Origin: Spirochaetota bacterium
Lineage (GTDB): Bacteria; Spirochaetota; Spirochaetia; Treponematales; UBA12059
Assembly: GCA_018816345.1 (NCBI GenBank)
Contig: JAHIWG010000017.1
Span: 1 to 64,000, forward strand
DNA: 64,000 bases
Reading direction: 5' to 3'
Below are positions 8,253-17,667 of this stretch, one piece after another. The notes beneath the pieces were generated by a model. It made no database searches. It was given only the letters and a program-made list of their open reading frames with translations, and had not been told where the DNA came from. Each line of letters begins with the position of its first letter. The stretch's first letter is position 1. A program made the position numbers and the translations under genes.

Positions 8253-8948
8253 ATGATCAAGAACTTGATTGGGAAGCTAATACTAATTACGTTAGGCTCT
8301 ATTCTATTGGTCTATTCATTCTATTTATTCAAGGATCGCAATGAGTTTGTGTCTCGAGCGGTAGACGGAACCGGTACCGTGGTTTCATTCGGCTCAGGGT
8401 ATTCGCGTAGAATAAGTACGGGGCAGACGCGGTCGTCGAATTCACGGCGACCGATAGTCCGGTTCACTTTAGATGACGGGACTGAGATTACCTTTACATC
8501 CGCGACGGGCGGGAATTTAATAAGGCGTTACGTAAACCAACAGGTGAAAGTAAAGTACTTGCCCGATGATCCTGAGACTGCCGAAATAAATGAGCCTCTT
8601 CCATTGTGGGGATATGTCATAATCGTAATAGTGCTAGGGGCAACGATATTCTCATTCGGCATGATCCTATTGCTAGTGCCGATTATAAATAAGATGTTCG
8701 ATATTCATTATATGAAGCATGGGCAGTCGGTAGAAATAAGCAATATCTCCATAGATTGCAATTATAGGGTATCCTCGCTTGGAATGCATCCGTTTAAGAT
8801 AGTCGCGGAGGGCGTCAAGCCATTCACGAATGATAAAGCAAAATTTACTAGCCATACCATATGGGGAAACCCGGATGCATTCGCGACGAAGAATATTAGG
8901 TCCGTTTACCTTATCGAAAGGAACGGGAAATACAGATTTGTAATATAG
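8253..8948 (+). CDS. DUF3592 family membrane protein
   Basis: About 231 residues. TM1 (about 6-24) is followed by an extracytoplasmic beta-rich domain with GTGTVVSFGSGYSRR...PIVRFTLDDGTEITFTS...VKVKYLPDDPETAEI, the DUF3592 pattern, then TM2 (about 118-140) and a C-terminal cytosolic beta domain. I chose ATG 8253 because the first TM begins directly after it; ATG 8223 and an upstream start at 8166 are alternatives with no better ribosome site. The function of DUF3592 is unknown. Composition matches the AT-rich kinase before it, so the two probably arrived together. Confidence 0.75.
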   Translation: MIKNLIGKLILITLGSILLVYSFYLFKDRNEFVSRAVDGTGTVVSFGSGYSRRISTGQTRSSNSRRPIVRFTLDDGTEITFTSATGGNLIRRYVNQQVKVKYLPDDPETAEINEPLPLWGYVIIVIVLGATIFSFGMILLLVPIINKMFDIHYMKHGQSVEISNISIDCNYRVSSLGMHPFKIVAEGVKPFTNDKAKFTSHTIWGNPDAFATKNIRSVYLIERNGKYRFVI

Positions 8949-9057
8949 GAAAATATAGGTAAGCATATGTAAGCTGGGGGTAGCCTGCGGGGGCGCCTAG
9001 GCTGCCCTGCACGGAATTAAGCTTGCATCTTGCAGTTTGCTCGCTTAGGATTACGGG

Positions 9058-10164
9058 ATGCAAAAAGAAGATGCGAAGGATGCCGGCTCGAACGCCAGGC
9101 CTACCGTCCTCGTCGTCGACGATACGCCCGATAATATACTCGTGCTCAGCGAGCTCCTCAGGGATAGGTACCGCCTGCTGGTCGCGCGAAACGGCGCCAA
9201 GGCCCTCGCCCTCGCCGAGGAGGCGAGGCCGGACCTCATCCTCCTAGACATCATGATGCCCGGGATGGACGGCTACGAGGTGATCGGGCGCCTGAAGGCG
9301 AGCGAGTCGACGAGGCTGATTCCCGTCATCTTCCTTACGGCCATGAGCGACGTAGACGACGAGCGGAAGGGCTTCGAGCTCGGGGCCGTCGACTATATCA
9401 CCAAGCCTATAAGCCCTTCGATCGTCATCGCCCGCGTCGCCACGCATATGACGCTCTCCCGGGCCAGGCAGTTCCTGGAGGACCAGAACGCCTACCTCGA
9501 GAGCGAGGTCGCGCGCCGCGTCGAGGAGCTCGACCGGGTGCAGGACATCTTCGGCAAGATCGTCGACCCGAGGATACGGGACCACCTGCTCAAGGAGCGC
9601 GGCTTGATGGCCGGCGACGTGACCGAGGGCGCGGTCCTCTTCTGCGACATCAGGAGCTTCACCGCCTTCTCCGAGTCCCGCGACCCGAGGGCGGTCATAG
9701 CCTTCCTTAACGCCTTCTTCACGGAGGCCGCCGCCTGCGTGGAGGCGGAGGGCGGCTTCATCAACAAGTACCTGGGCGACGCCTTCATGGCGGTCTTCGG
9801 GACGCCGTTCTCCCTCGACGACTTCCGCTCGTCGGCCGTCAGGGCCGCGCTCGCCGTGCGCGGCGCGGTCGCCGGCCTCAACGCGCGATCGGGCGGCGAG
9901 GACTCGTTCCGCATCGGCATAGGGCTCCATGCCGGGCCCATGGTCGCCGGCATCGTGGGCAGCCCCCGGCGGATGGAGTTCACTACCATCGGCGATACGG
10001 TCAACACGGCCAGCCGGATGGAGGGCCTCTGCAAGGAACAGATGGTCGACTTCCTCGTCAGCGAGGATTGCCTCAGGGGAACCGCCTTCCTGGAGGGGGC
10101 CAAGCCGCTCGGCGAGGTCGCCATACGCGGCAGGGAAAGGCGCGTCGCCGTCTATACGATTTGA
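9058..10164 (+). CDS. Receiver-domain class III adenylate cyclase
   Basis: A 368-residue soluble protein. An N-terminal receiver (phospho-Asp in DLILLDIMMPGMDG, about residue 63; Lys in DYITKPIS) is joined by a coiled coil (about 140-165) to a class III nucleotide cyclase domain. The metal-binding aspartates lie in LFCDIRSFTAFSE and NKYLGDAFMAVFG, and the substrate-side sequence is FTTIGDTVNTASRMEG. The Lys in NKYLGD and the Asp in TIGD are consistent with ATP as substrate, so cAMP is the expected product, controlled by phosphorylation. Next come a V4R protein and a hybrid kinase, the likely phosphate source. The restriction to ATP is inference. Confidence 0.9.
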   Translation: MQKEDAKDAGSNARPTVLVVDDTPDNILVLSELLRDRYRLLVARNGAKALALAEEARPDLILLDIMMPGMDGYEVIGRLKASESTRLIPVIFLTAMSDVDDERKGFELGAVDYITKPISPSIVIARVATHMTLSRARQFLEDQNAYLESEVARRVEELDRVQDIFGKIVDPRIRDHLLKERGLMAGDVTEGAVLFCDIRSFTAFSESRDPRAVIAFLNAFFTEAAACVEAEGGFINKYLGDAFMAVFGTPFSLDDFRSSAVRAALAVRGAVAGLNARSGGEDSFRIGIGLHAGPMVAGIVGSPRRMEFTTIGDTVNTASRMEGLCKEQMVDFLVSEDCLRGTAFLEGAKPLGEVAIRGRERRVAVYTI

Positions 10165-10217
10165 GCGATGTATCGCCGGGGCCGAGCTAAGGCGCTCGGG
10201 CGAGAGGGAGAGGCCCG

Positions 10218-10748
10218 ATGTTCAATGAAGACAGGGATTACAGCGCCTTCGATTGGGCGATGCTGGGGGATATCGCCAAGGGGCGGCCCAACCTCGGCCA
10301 GGGCATGGACGTGGTGGTCTACCGCCTCATGCAGTTTACGCTCCGCGACGCGCTCATCGCGGAATTCGACCCGGGTACGGCCGACAGGATATTCTTCAAG
10401 GCCGGCGAGGAAGCCGGCAAGCAGTTCTGCCGTAGGCTCCTCGACGCAACGAGGGACTTCAACGGCTTTATACAGCAGCTAACGGAGACCCTGCAAGCCC
10501 TCAAGATAGGCATACTGCGCGTCGAGCGCGCGGAGCCTGAGCTCGGGCTCTTCACGCTTACCATAGCCGAGGACCTCGACTGCTCGGGGCTTCCAGTCAC
10601 CGGCGAGACCATCTGTACCTACGACGAGGGGTTCATCAAGGGCGTCCTTCGCGAGTATACGGGCAAGGACTTCTCCGTTAGGGAGGTGGATTGCTGGTGC
10701 TCGGGCGATCGCGTCTGCCGATTCGACGTCCGCCCGGCGGGGGCCTAG
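10218..10748 (+). CDS. V4R (4-vinyl reductase) domain protein
   Basis: A 176-residue cytosolic protein. The C-terminal two thirds match the V4R domain, ending in CTYDEGFIKGVLREYTGK and then CWCSGDRVCRFDV, the conserved small-ligand/metal-binding core with clustered cysteines. V4R domains bind hydrocarbons or other small molecules and often feed signals to kinases or transcription activators. It sits 53 bp after the cyclase and 6 bp before the hybrid kinase, so it is probably a detached sensor for that kinase. The ligand is unknown. Confidence 0.82.
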   Translation: MFNEDRDYSAFDWAMLGDIAKGRPNLGQGMDVVVYRLMQFTLRDALIAEFDPGTADRIFFKAGEEAGKQFCRRLLDATRDFNGFIQQLTETLQALKIGILRVERAEPELGLFTLTIAEDLDCSGLPVTGETICTYDEGFIKGVLREYTGKDFSVREVDCWCSGDRVCRFDVRPAGA

Positions 10749-10754
10749 CGGCTC

Positions 10755-13586
10755 ATGCTCTCGGTCGATCCGGCGCGCCTCGACGCCGTCTCGGAGGCTT
10801 TTTACCTGCTCCTGAAGGGCAGGATGCCGGATCCCATAGCGCTCCCGGACGACCAGCCCGACGACGAGCTCCGCCAGGCCGTCGGGCTCATCAACCGCTT
10901 CATTGCGGAGTACGGCGACGCCGCGGAGCTTTCGCAGCGCATCGCCCGCGGCGAGATAGGCGTGGACGCGGCCAAGGGCAACTCCCCGGTCCTCCAATCG
11001 CTCAAGAGCCTACAGGCGAGCCTCCGCCACCTCAGCTGGACGACGCAGCAGATCGCGCGGGGGGACTTCTCTCAGCGTGTCAGCTTCATGGGCGACTTCT
11101 CCGAGGCGTTCAACAGCATGGCCGAGCAGCTCAATGCCTCCTTCGAGGAGCAGGCGCGTATCAAGGCCGACCTCGAGGCCCGCGTTGACGAGCTAGCCAG
11201 GACGCGGGTCCGGCTCGAGGCTATCCTGGAGGAGCAGCGCCGCCGCGAGGTGGAGCTCTCCAAGCTGAGCAGCGCGGTCACCAACAGCCCCGTGAGCATC
11301 GTCATCTGGAACCGCGACAGGATCGTGGAATACGTGAACCCCGCGTTCTGCGCGCGGACGGGGTACTCGGCGGAGGAAGTCGTCGGCACCACGCTCGACG
11401 TCCTCAACTCGTCGATGCACGACGCCGCGTTCTTCGAGGACATGTACGCCGACCTGATACGCGGGCGGAACTGGTCCGGGGAGATATGCAACCGCTGCAA
11501 GGGCGGCGACCTCATCTGGGACTCGACCTATATCTCGCCGGTGCTGGATCCCTCGGGCGACGTGAGCCACATGGTCGAGATAATGGAGGACGTGACCGAG
11601 CGGAAGCGGATGACGGAGGCGCTGCGCGACCAGGTGGAGGAGATGAAGAGGACCAGGCGAGCCATGCTGAACGTCATGGACGATCTCGACGAGGCGCGCG
11701 CCGAGGCCGAGGCGGCGACGAGGGCCAAGGCCGACTTTCTCGCCAACATGAGCCACGAGATAAGGACGCCGATGAACGCCATCATCGGCTTCTCCAACCT
11801 CGTCGCCAAGACAGCGCTCGACCAGAGGCAAGGCGACTACGTCCGCAAGATACGGCAGTCGAGCGCCCACCTGCTGGGGATCATCAACGACATACTGGAC
11901 TTCTCGAAGATCGAGGCCGGGAAGCTGGGGCTCGAGAGCACGGGCTTCGCCCTGGCCGACGTGCTGGAGAGCGTCTCAAACCTGATCTACGATAAGGCCG
12001 CCTCGAAGGGGCTCAGCTTCGCCCTCGGGGCGGAACCCGGCGTCCCGCCGTACCTCGTCGGCGACCCCTTGCGGCTCGGGCAGGTCCTGGTGAACTACGC
12101 GAGCAACGCCGTGAAGTTCACCGAGCGCGGGGGCGTCTCGGTCGGCGTGGCGGTCGAATCGCTCGGGGAGACGGACGCGGTCCTTCGCTTCGAGGTGAGG
12201 GACTCCGGGATCGGGCTCACGCCGGAGCAGATAGGCAAGCTGTTCCAGTCCTTCCAGCAGGCGGATTCCTCGACTACGCGGAAGCACGGGGGCACGGGGC
12301 TCGGGCTCGCCATCTCGAAGCGCCTCGCCGAGCTCATGGGGGGCGGGGTCGGGGTCGAGAGCGAGTACGGGAAGGGCTCCGTCTTCTGGTTCACCGCCCG
12401 CCTCGGGATAGGGCGGGGAACGGAGCGCGCCGGGGCGGACGCCTCGGCGCCCGACGTGGGGTCGATACGGGGAGCGGTCGTCCTCCTCGCGGAGGACAAC
12501 GAGTTCAACCAGGAGATAGCGATGGAGCTGCTGGGCGACGCAGGGCTCGCGGCGGTGCCGGTGGGCGACGGCAGGGAGGCCCTGGAGGCTCTAGGAAGGC
12601 GCGCCTTCGACGCGGTCCTCATGGACATGCAGATGCCCGGCATGGACGGCCTCGAGGCGGCGCGGGAGATACGGAAGGACGGCCGGCTCGCCGGTCTGCC
12701 TATCATAGCGATGACGGCCAACGTCATGCCGGCCGATATGGAGCGCTGCATCGCGGCCGGCATGAACGATCACGTCTCGAAGCCTATCGACCCGGCGGAT
12801 CTGTTCAGCAAGCTGCTCAAGTGGATCAAGCCGAGAGAAGGGCTCGGCGTTCCCCCCGCGAGGCCCGGGGGGCCGGCGCTAGCCGACGCGGAGAGCGGCT
12901 CCCCGGAAGGGGCTGCAACCGTGGGCGATAGGCCTGGGGGGACGGGGCTACCGACCGTGAAGGGCCTCGATACCGCGATCGGGCTATCGAGGGTCATGGG
13001 AAAGAAGGACTTTTACCTCGGGCTGCTACGGAAGTACCTCGAGAACCAGGGCCAGGCTCCCTCCGACATCCGTAGGAGCCTCGAGGGGGGAGACCGGGTC
13101 GCCGCCGAGCGTATCGCCCACACGGCGAAGTCCGTGAGCGGGAACGTAGGCGCTATCGAGATACAGTCCCTGGCCGCCGCCCTGGAGACGGCGATCCGGG
13201 AGGGAGCCGGGCGCTCCGCCGTGGAGGACCGCCTGGACGCCTTCGCCTCGGCGCACGCCGAGTTCGTGGGCGGGCTTAGCGCGGCCCTGGGCGCGTCCGA
13301 GGGGCCTCGCGAGGGCGAGCCAGATCCGGGAGGTGACCGGCCTATTGACGCGGGCTCGCTCGGGGCCGCCCTGGAGGAGCTCGTCGGGCTGCTCGCCCAG
13401 GACGACGGCGAGGCGGCGTACGCCTTCGATCGGTCGGAAGCGGTCCTGAGGGCCGCCCTCGGCGCCGATCGCCTGCGCGGCATAGCCGAGGCGATTAGGA
13501 ACTATGATTTCGAGGCGGCCCTCGCCATGATCCGCGCCGAGGCGGGGCGGCTCGGGCTCGGGATCCTCCCTCGAGGCGGAGCGTAG
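10755..13586 (+). CDS. Hybrid sensor histidine kinase (PAS-HisKA-HATPase-REC-HPt)
   Basis: A 943-residue protein without TM segments. After an N-terminal HAMP-like/coiled-coil region it has a PAS domain (about 175-300, [14 protein letters not shown]), HisKA ([16 protein letters not shown], His about 332), HATPase ([31 protein letters not shown]), a receiver ([12 protein letters not shown], Asp about 622; THVSKP-type Lys present) and an HPt domain ([14 protein letters not shown], His about 788). This is a full His-Asp-His relay as in BarA/TorS. It starts 6 bp after the V4R gene and ends one base before the PAS protein. The likely downstream receiver is that of the cyclase. Confidence 0.92.
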   Translation: MLSVDPARLDAVSEAFYLLLKGRMPDPIALPDDQPDDELRQAVGLINRFIAEYGDAAELSQRIARGEIGVDAAKGNSPVLQSLKSLQASLRHLSWTTQQIARGDFSQRVSFMGDFSEAFNSMAEQLNASFEEQARIKADLEARVDELARTRVRLEAILEEQRRREVELSKLSSAVTNSPVSIVIWNRDRIVEYVNPAFCARTGYSAEEVVGTTLDVLNSSMHDAAFFEDMYADLIRGRNWSGEICNRCKGGDLIWDSTYISPVLDPSGDVSHMVEIMEDVTERKRMTEALRDQVEEMKRTRRAMLNVMDDLDEARAEAEAATRAKADFLANMSHEIRTPMNAIIGFSNLVAKTALDQRQGDYVRKIRQSSAHLLGIINDILDFSKIEAGKLGLESTGFALADVLESVSNLIYDKAASKGLSFALGAEPGVPPYLVGDPLRLGQVLVNYASNAVKFTERGGVSVGVAVESLGETDAVLRFEVRDSGIGLTPEQIGKLFQSFQQADSSTTRKHGGTGLGLAISKRLAELMGGGVGVESEYGKGSVFWFTARLGIGRGTERAGADASAPDVGSIRGAVVLLAEDNEFNQEIAMELLGDAGLAAVPVGDGREALEALGRRAFDAVLMDMQMPGMDGLEAAREIRKDGRLAGLPIIAMTANVMPADMERCIAAGMNDHVSKPIDPADLFSKLLKWIKPREGLGVPPARPGGPALADAESGSPEGAATVGDRPGGTGLPTVKGLDTAIGLSRVMGKKDFYLGLLRKYLENQGQAPSDIRRSLEGGDRVAAERIAHTAKSVSGNVGAIEIQSLAAALETAIREGAGRSAVEDRLDAFASAHAEFVGGLSAALGASEGPREGEPDPGGDRPIDAGSLGAALEELVGLLAQDDGEAAYAFDRSEAVLRAALGADRLRGIAEAIRNYDFEAALAMIRAEAGRLGLGILPRGGA

Positions 13587-13587
13587 C

Positions 13588-14955
13588 ATGGATACACGAA
13601 ACGACCGGGGGGGCGTCGGCATGGGCTCGCTAGGCCGACCGCCCGGCGGCCGCCGGGGAGGGCTCGCCGCGGGCCCTCGTACCCTGTGCCTCACGATCGT
13701 CGTCCTCATCGCGGTATTGGCGACGCTGGCCGTCATCGTAACGCGTTACGAGGCGTTACGCGCCTGGCGTCTCGAGGCAGTCGACGAGGAGGCGATCGCG
13801 AGGCTCGAAGGGGAGGCGACGGCCCTGGTTATAGCGCGGGACGTAGCGGCGGCCCTCGGCGCGCTCATGCTCGGCTTCCTCCTGTATTTCGGGATAGCGT
13901 CCTCCCGGAGGTCCCGGGAGGACCGGGAGGAGCAGGAGGGGCTGTGGCGGGCGCTCTCCGAGGCTCGCGACGAGCTGGAGGATCGCGTACGCTCGAGGAC
14001 GGCCGAGCTCGAGGAGCGTACTAGCCAGCTGGTAAGGATTAACGAGGAGCGCATATGCTCCGAGGCCAGGGCGCGGCTCATACTCGACTCGGCCAGCGAG
14101 GGCATACTGGGAATCGATCGAGGCGGCCGGCTCTCCTTCTCCAACAAGGCTTCCATGGAGCTCCTCGGCTTTTCGCCCGAGGACTTCTCCGGGCTGCCCG
14201 TCCATGGCTTGTTCCACAGGAAGTGCCCCGACGGATGCGGCTTCCCCCAGGGCGGCTGCCCCCTATACGACGCCGTAGCGAGGGGGATCGAGGTGCGGAA
14301 CGCCGAGGAAACGTTCTGGCGACGTGACGGCAGCTCCTTCCTGGCCGATTTCTCTATCTCCCCGCTCTCTGAAGGCCCCGGCGAGCCGGATGGAGCGGTG
14401 ATCGTAATCCGCGACATTACCGAGAGGAAGCGGGCCCAGGACCTGCTCGAGGAGAGCGAGCGGCGGCTGAGGTCGATAATCGATAACTCCCCCCTCGGCA
14501 TCGTGCACCTCGGAGCTGACGGCGTCATCCTGTCGTGCAACGAACGATTCGCGGGGATAATAGGCGTCGAGCGAGGATTGATCATAGGAATCGATGCCGT
14601 GTCGGCGGCCAGTTCGGATGAAATGAAGGCCGCCATCAGGAAGGCCCTGAGGGGAGCCCGCGCCGAGTACGAAGGGGAGTACGTCGCGAGGAGCGGGGAG
14701 AGGCCCATACCCCTGCACGTGATCTTCAACCCCATAGAAGTGGGGCACGACCCGACGGCCGTTATAGCCAACCTCGAGGACGTAACGTATCGCAGGGAAG
14801 TGGAGAGGGAACTCAATGAGCATATCGAGGAGCTGGAGAGGATCAACCGCCTGACCGTCGATAGGGAAGAGCGGATGATAGGCCTCAAGAGGGAGGTAAA
14901 CGACCTCCTGGAGGCATCGGGGAGAGAAGCCAAGTACAAGATAGTCGAGCCTTAG
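13588..14955 (+). CDS. Membrane PAS-PAS sensor protein lacking a kinase domain
   Basis: A 455-residue protein with two TM segments (about 32-52 and 88-108), a coiled coil, PAS 1 (about 150-285) and PAS 2 (about 290-410), ending in a second coiled coil (DREERMIGLKREVNDLLEAS). PAS 1 contains the cysteine-rich loop HRKCPDGCGFPQGGCPLYDA, a pattern seen in PAS domains coupled to two-component systems, possibly metal- or redox-linked. No HisKA, HATPase, GGDEF or methyl-accepting region follows. It probably modulates the hybrid kinase encoded one base upstream. RBS-like GGCGGAG precedes ATG 13588. Confidence 0.8.
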   Translation: MDTRNDRGGVGMGSLGRPPGGRRGGLAAGPRTLCLTIVVLIAVLATLAVIVTRYEALRAWRLEAVDEEAIARLEGEATALVIARDVAAALGALMLGFLLYFGIASSRRSREDREEQEGLWRALSEARDELEDRVRSRTAELEERTSQLVRINEERICSEARARLILDSASEGILGIDRGGRLSFSNKASMELLGFSPEDFSGLPVHGLFHRKCPDGCGFPQGGCPLYDAVARGIEVRNAEETFWRRDGSSFLADFSISPLSEGPGEPDGAVIVIRDITERKRAQDLLEESERRLRSIIDNSPLGIVHLGADGVILSCNERFAGIIGVERGLIIGIDAVSAASSDEMKAAIRKALRGARAEYEGEYVARSGERPIPLHVIFNPIEVGHDPTAVIANLEDVTYRREVERELNEHIEELERINRLTVDREERMIGLKREVNDLLEASGREAKYKIVEP

Positions 14956-15091
14956 GCGGGGGCGAGCCCGCTCGGCGCGGCGCCCTACGGCCCTTCCGCT
15001 CCTCCGACTAGAGGCTGTACGGGCGGGGGCCCAGGGCATCGGGCGCGGGGAGCGGTATCCAGTCGGCGTCTCCGGAGAGGCCTCGGCCAAT

Positions 15092-15123
15092 GGCGGAAAG
15101 CCGACTCGCTTCGGCCTTCCGCC
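15092..15123. terminator. Bidirectional hairpin between convergent genes
   Basis: GGCGGAA pairs with TTCCGCC and, after one A-C mismatch, GCCGA with TCGGC, around a 6-nt loop: 12 base pairs. It lies between the PAS gene and the OFA transporter. There is no T run, so efficiency is uncertain. Confidence 0.55.
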
Positions 15124-15144
15124 TATGTCCGCGCCGTGGCGTCC

Positions 15145-16395
15145 TTAGGCCGTCGCCGGCGTCGCGGGCTCGTCGTCGGTGCCCGCTGGGGCGGTATGGA
15201 CCGGCTTGAGGAAGAGGCCGAGCGCGATGGCCGCGCCGAGGAGGGCAGCCGAGACTATGTACGCGAGGGAGTATGAATCGGTAGCGTCGATCGCCCAGCC
15301 GGCGATGAGCGGGCCGAGCACTCCGGAGACGCCCCAGGCGGTGTAGAGAACGCCGTAGTTTGCGCCGTAGCTCTTCATGCCGAAGTTGTCGGAGGTGATC
15401 GACGGGAACGTCGACATCAGCGAGCCGTACGAGAATCCGGCCACGACGGTACCCAGGATGATCAGCGGCTCGGTCGTGTAGAACGAGAACGCCAGCATGT
15501 TGAGTAGCTGGGTGCTGAAGACGATCAGCATCGTGTTGCGCCTGCCGATGCGGTCCGACAGCATGCCGCCGCCGACGCGGCCCGAGGCGTTGCTTATAGC
15601 TAGGAGCGATACGATATACGCCGAGTTCGGTATGTTAGCCTGGGTCGTGGCTATCGAGGCCAGGTGGCCGATCATCATCACGCCCGCCGAGGAGGAGAGC
15701 GCGAACATGAGCCACAGGAGGTAGAAGGCCGGCGTCTTGACCATCTGCCGCCAGGTGTAATTGTAGCCGTCGAGCTTCTTGCGCCTATTCCTGCCCGCGG
15801 CGAGGGCCGGCGCCTCGGGGACGTAGCCGGTCTTGGGGTTGTTGACGAAGAAGGAGAGGGGCTGGGCGACGGCCAGGATGCCGACGCCCAGGATCAGGAA
15901 GGATCGGGAAATGCCGAAGTTCCTGATGAGGGCGCTCGTCAGGGGGGCGAGGTAGACGGCGGCGACGCCGAACCCGGCGACGGTGATGCCCGAAACCATG
16001 CCCTTCATAGACGGATGGAACCACTTCATCGCCATCGGCGTCACGCAGCCGTAGGCGAAGCCGATGCCGGTGGCGACGATGACGCCGACCGTGACGATCA
16101 TCGCGAAGGGCGTCTGGAAGAAGCTCGACGCGATGAGGCCGGAGCCGACCAAGAACACGCCGATCTGGATGACTCGCCTAGGCCCGATCCTGTCCTGGAC
16201 GACGCCGGCGACGAGCAGGGCCGCGGCCCAGGTCACGATGGCGACGGTATACGCGGCGTTCGCCTCGCTGTGCGTCCAGCCCCAGTCGGCTACCATGGCC
16301 TTCTTGAACACGCTCCACGCGTACAGAAACCCGATAGTAAGATTGATTCCCGTTCCGGCGACCAGGATACCGACGGCCTTGCTCGGTTTACTCAT
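15145..16395 (-). CDS. MFS transporter, oxalate/formate antiporter (OFA) family
   Basis: A 416-residue 12-TM major facilitator. The opening KAVGILVAGTGINLTIGFLYAWSVF and the mid-protein TWRQMVKTPAFYLLWLMF segment are characteristic of the OFA subfamily, whose members exchange or take up small carboxylates such as oxalate, formate, pyruvate or lactate. I chose ATG 16395 because AGGAG lies five bases upstream and the family N-terminus begins there; upstream ATGs at 16443 and 16479 lack this. It is a single gene with its own promoter. The substrate cannot be read from sequence. Confidence 0.87.
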   Translation of the reverse strand: MSKPSKAVGILVAGTGINLTIGFLYAWSVFKKAMVADWGWTHSEANAAYTVAIVTWAAALLVAGVVQDRIGPRRVIQIGVFLVGSGLIASSFFQTPFAMIVTVGVIVATGIGFAYGCVTPMAMKWFHPSMKGMVSGITVAGFGVAAVYLAPLTSALIRNFGISRSFLILGVGILAVAQPLSFFVNNPKTGYVPEAPALAAGRNRRKKLDGYNYTWRQMVKTPAFYLLWLMFALSSSAGVMMIGHLASIATTQANIPNSAYIVSLLAISNASGRVGGGMLSDRIGRRNTMLIVFSTQLLNMLAFSFYTTEPLIILGTVVAGFSYGSLMSTFPSITSDNFGMKSYGANYGVLYTAWGVSGVLGPLIAGWAIDATDSYSLAYIVSAALLGAAIALGLFLKPVHTAPAGTDDEPATPATA

Positions 16396-16460
16396 TGACG
16401 CTCCTGCGAAAGATCGAAAGATGGTGTGTCCCGCGCTTTTCATGGCGTCCGGACGCGCAA

Positions 16461-16489
16461 TCCTTACGCCTAGGCTCAAGTTTAGTCAA
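16461..16489 (-). promoter_or_regulatory. Predicted sigma70-type promoter of the OFA transporter
   Basis: On the minus strand, TTGACT (16489-16484) and TAAGGA (16466-16461) are separated by 17 bp, about 65 bp before the start codon. Confidence 0.5.
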
Positions 16490-16535
16490 GTGACAATTAA
16501 ATCACGGTATATGCAGTCGATATGCACGAAAAATG

Positions 16536-16622
16536 TATAATGGCCGTATCTACGCGCGCGCGGCTGGGACGCGAGCCGGAACGCCGAGGCCGGGGCCGGC
16601 TCGGATCGGGCCGGCCCCGGCC
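16536..16622 (+). promoter_or_regulatory. TATAAT element followed by a strong leader hairpin before the DUF2269 gene
   Basis: TATAAT at 16536-16541 has no convincing -35 partner. About 45 bp downstream is a perfect 13-bp inverted repeat (16588-16600 with 16610-16622, loop of 9). A transcript from here would carry the hairpin in its 5' leader, 38 bp before ATG 16661. No T run follows. Confidence 0.45.
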
Positions 16623-16660
16623 GTTGCATTCCGCCCGCTAATGTGCTCAAATATAGAACC

Positions 16661-17260
16661 ATGAAGACAAAGCGCGTCCTGTACCTGTTCCTGGCCATTA
16701 TGGCAGCCCTCGTCGTCGCCGCGGCGCTTTACAAGGACGCCTTCATGGCCGCCCTGGACCGTCCGGAGCTATACGGCCACGCCCGCTTCGCGCATATCGC
16801 GGCGGCCACGATCTTCTTCGCCAACGCGGTGGTGGGCATGCTCTGGGAGCGCCGCGCCCTCGCCGTCGGTAGCAAGGAGGCCGTCCTGCACACCTACGAG
16901 ACCGTGGCCTGGCTGGACGCGCGCCTGTCGTCGCCCCTCATCGTCGTATCCCTCGTGGCGGGCCTCGTGATGGCCGCCCCGGCCGGCGACGTCTTCGAGC
17001 AGGGCTGGCTATCCTGGGCCTTCGCCCTGTTCCTCTTCTCGGGCGCCTTCTGGGTGCTGAGCGACATCCCTACCCAGTACAGGGTCAAGCGCCTCACGGC
17101 GGCCCTCGACCCCGCGGACCCGGTCCTGCCGGCGGAGCTCGTCCGCCTCCTCAGGCTGCGCTGGTGGATCAGCCTGGCGGGAGTCGCCCCCCTCGTCGCC
17201 GTCTTCGCGCTCATGGTCTATAAGCCGGCCGTCCCGGCGCTCGCGGGCCTGTTCCGCTAG
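16661..17260 (+). CDS. DUF2269 family integral membrane protein
   Basis: A 199-residue protein with four predicted TM segments (about 6-24, 45-62, 85-103, 113-131, plus a C-terminal one). Features such as HIAAATIFFANAVVGMLWERR and SDIPTQYRVKRL agree with DUF2269, a family of unknown function. ATG 16661 is preferred to a GTG at 16643; neither has a good ribosome site. The 3' end overlaps the convergent DUF3795 gene by 4 bp. Confidence 0.75.
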   Translation: MKTKRVLYLFLAIMAALVVAAALYKDAFMAALDRPELYGHARFAHIAAATIFFANAVVGMLWERRALAVGSKEAVLHTYETVAWLDARLSSPLIVVSLVAGLVMAAPAGDVFEQGWLSWAFALFLFSGAFWVLSDIPTQYRVKRLTAALDPADPVLPAELVRLLRLRWWISLAGVAPLVAVFALMVYKPAVPALAGLFR

Positions 17261-17667
17261 GCGGGCCAGCGCGGGTTTTCCGCCCCGCACCGCCTGCAGG
17301 CCTTATCGTGCAGGCACAGGTAGTCTCCGCAGGAAGGGCAGCGCCAGCGCCGCTCCAGGTAGTCCAGGACCGCCCGTAGCCCCTCGTCCTCCCGCTTCCT
17401 GAGCAACGCGACCAGGTCTTCGCCGTACTTGGCCGCGTATCGCTTGGAGAGGTCTCGGATGCGGCGGCAGGGGAAAAGCTCGCAGGCCCCGCACGATAGG
17501 GACGGATCGCCCCGCTTCTCCGGGCATTCCTTGATGGAGCAGGCCGCGCAATGGTTCGGCTTGGGCCCCTCGCGGAGGCAGCCGACGCAGGGCTTCCTTT
17601 CGCGCTGGAAGGCCATGCAGAGGCGGCAGGCGACGCCGCACGGCGCTATGTCGGTCTCAGTCAGCAT
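17257..17667 (-). CDS. DUF3795 family cysteine-rich protein
   Basis: A 136-residue protein with 16 or so cysteines. It opens IAPCGVACRLCMAF, then CVGCLREG, CAACSIKECPEKRG, CGACELFPC and ends with a zinc-ribbon-like CPSCGDYLCLHDKACRRCG. This is the DUF3795 pattern, with an added C-terminal zinc ribbon. Metal or Fe-S binding is likely. The start ATG lies inside the 3' end of the MerR gene (11-bp overlap), so it is cotranscribed with it. Function unknown. Confidence 0.8.
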   Translation of the reverse strand: MLTETDIAPCGVACRLCMAFQRERKPCVGCLREGPKPNHCAACSIKECPEKRGDPSLSCGACELFPCRRIRDLSKRYAAKYGEDLVALLRKREDEGLRAVLDYLERRWRCPSCGDYLCLHDKACRRCGAENPRWPA

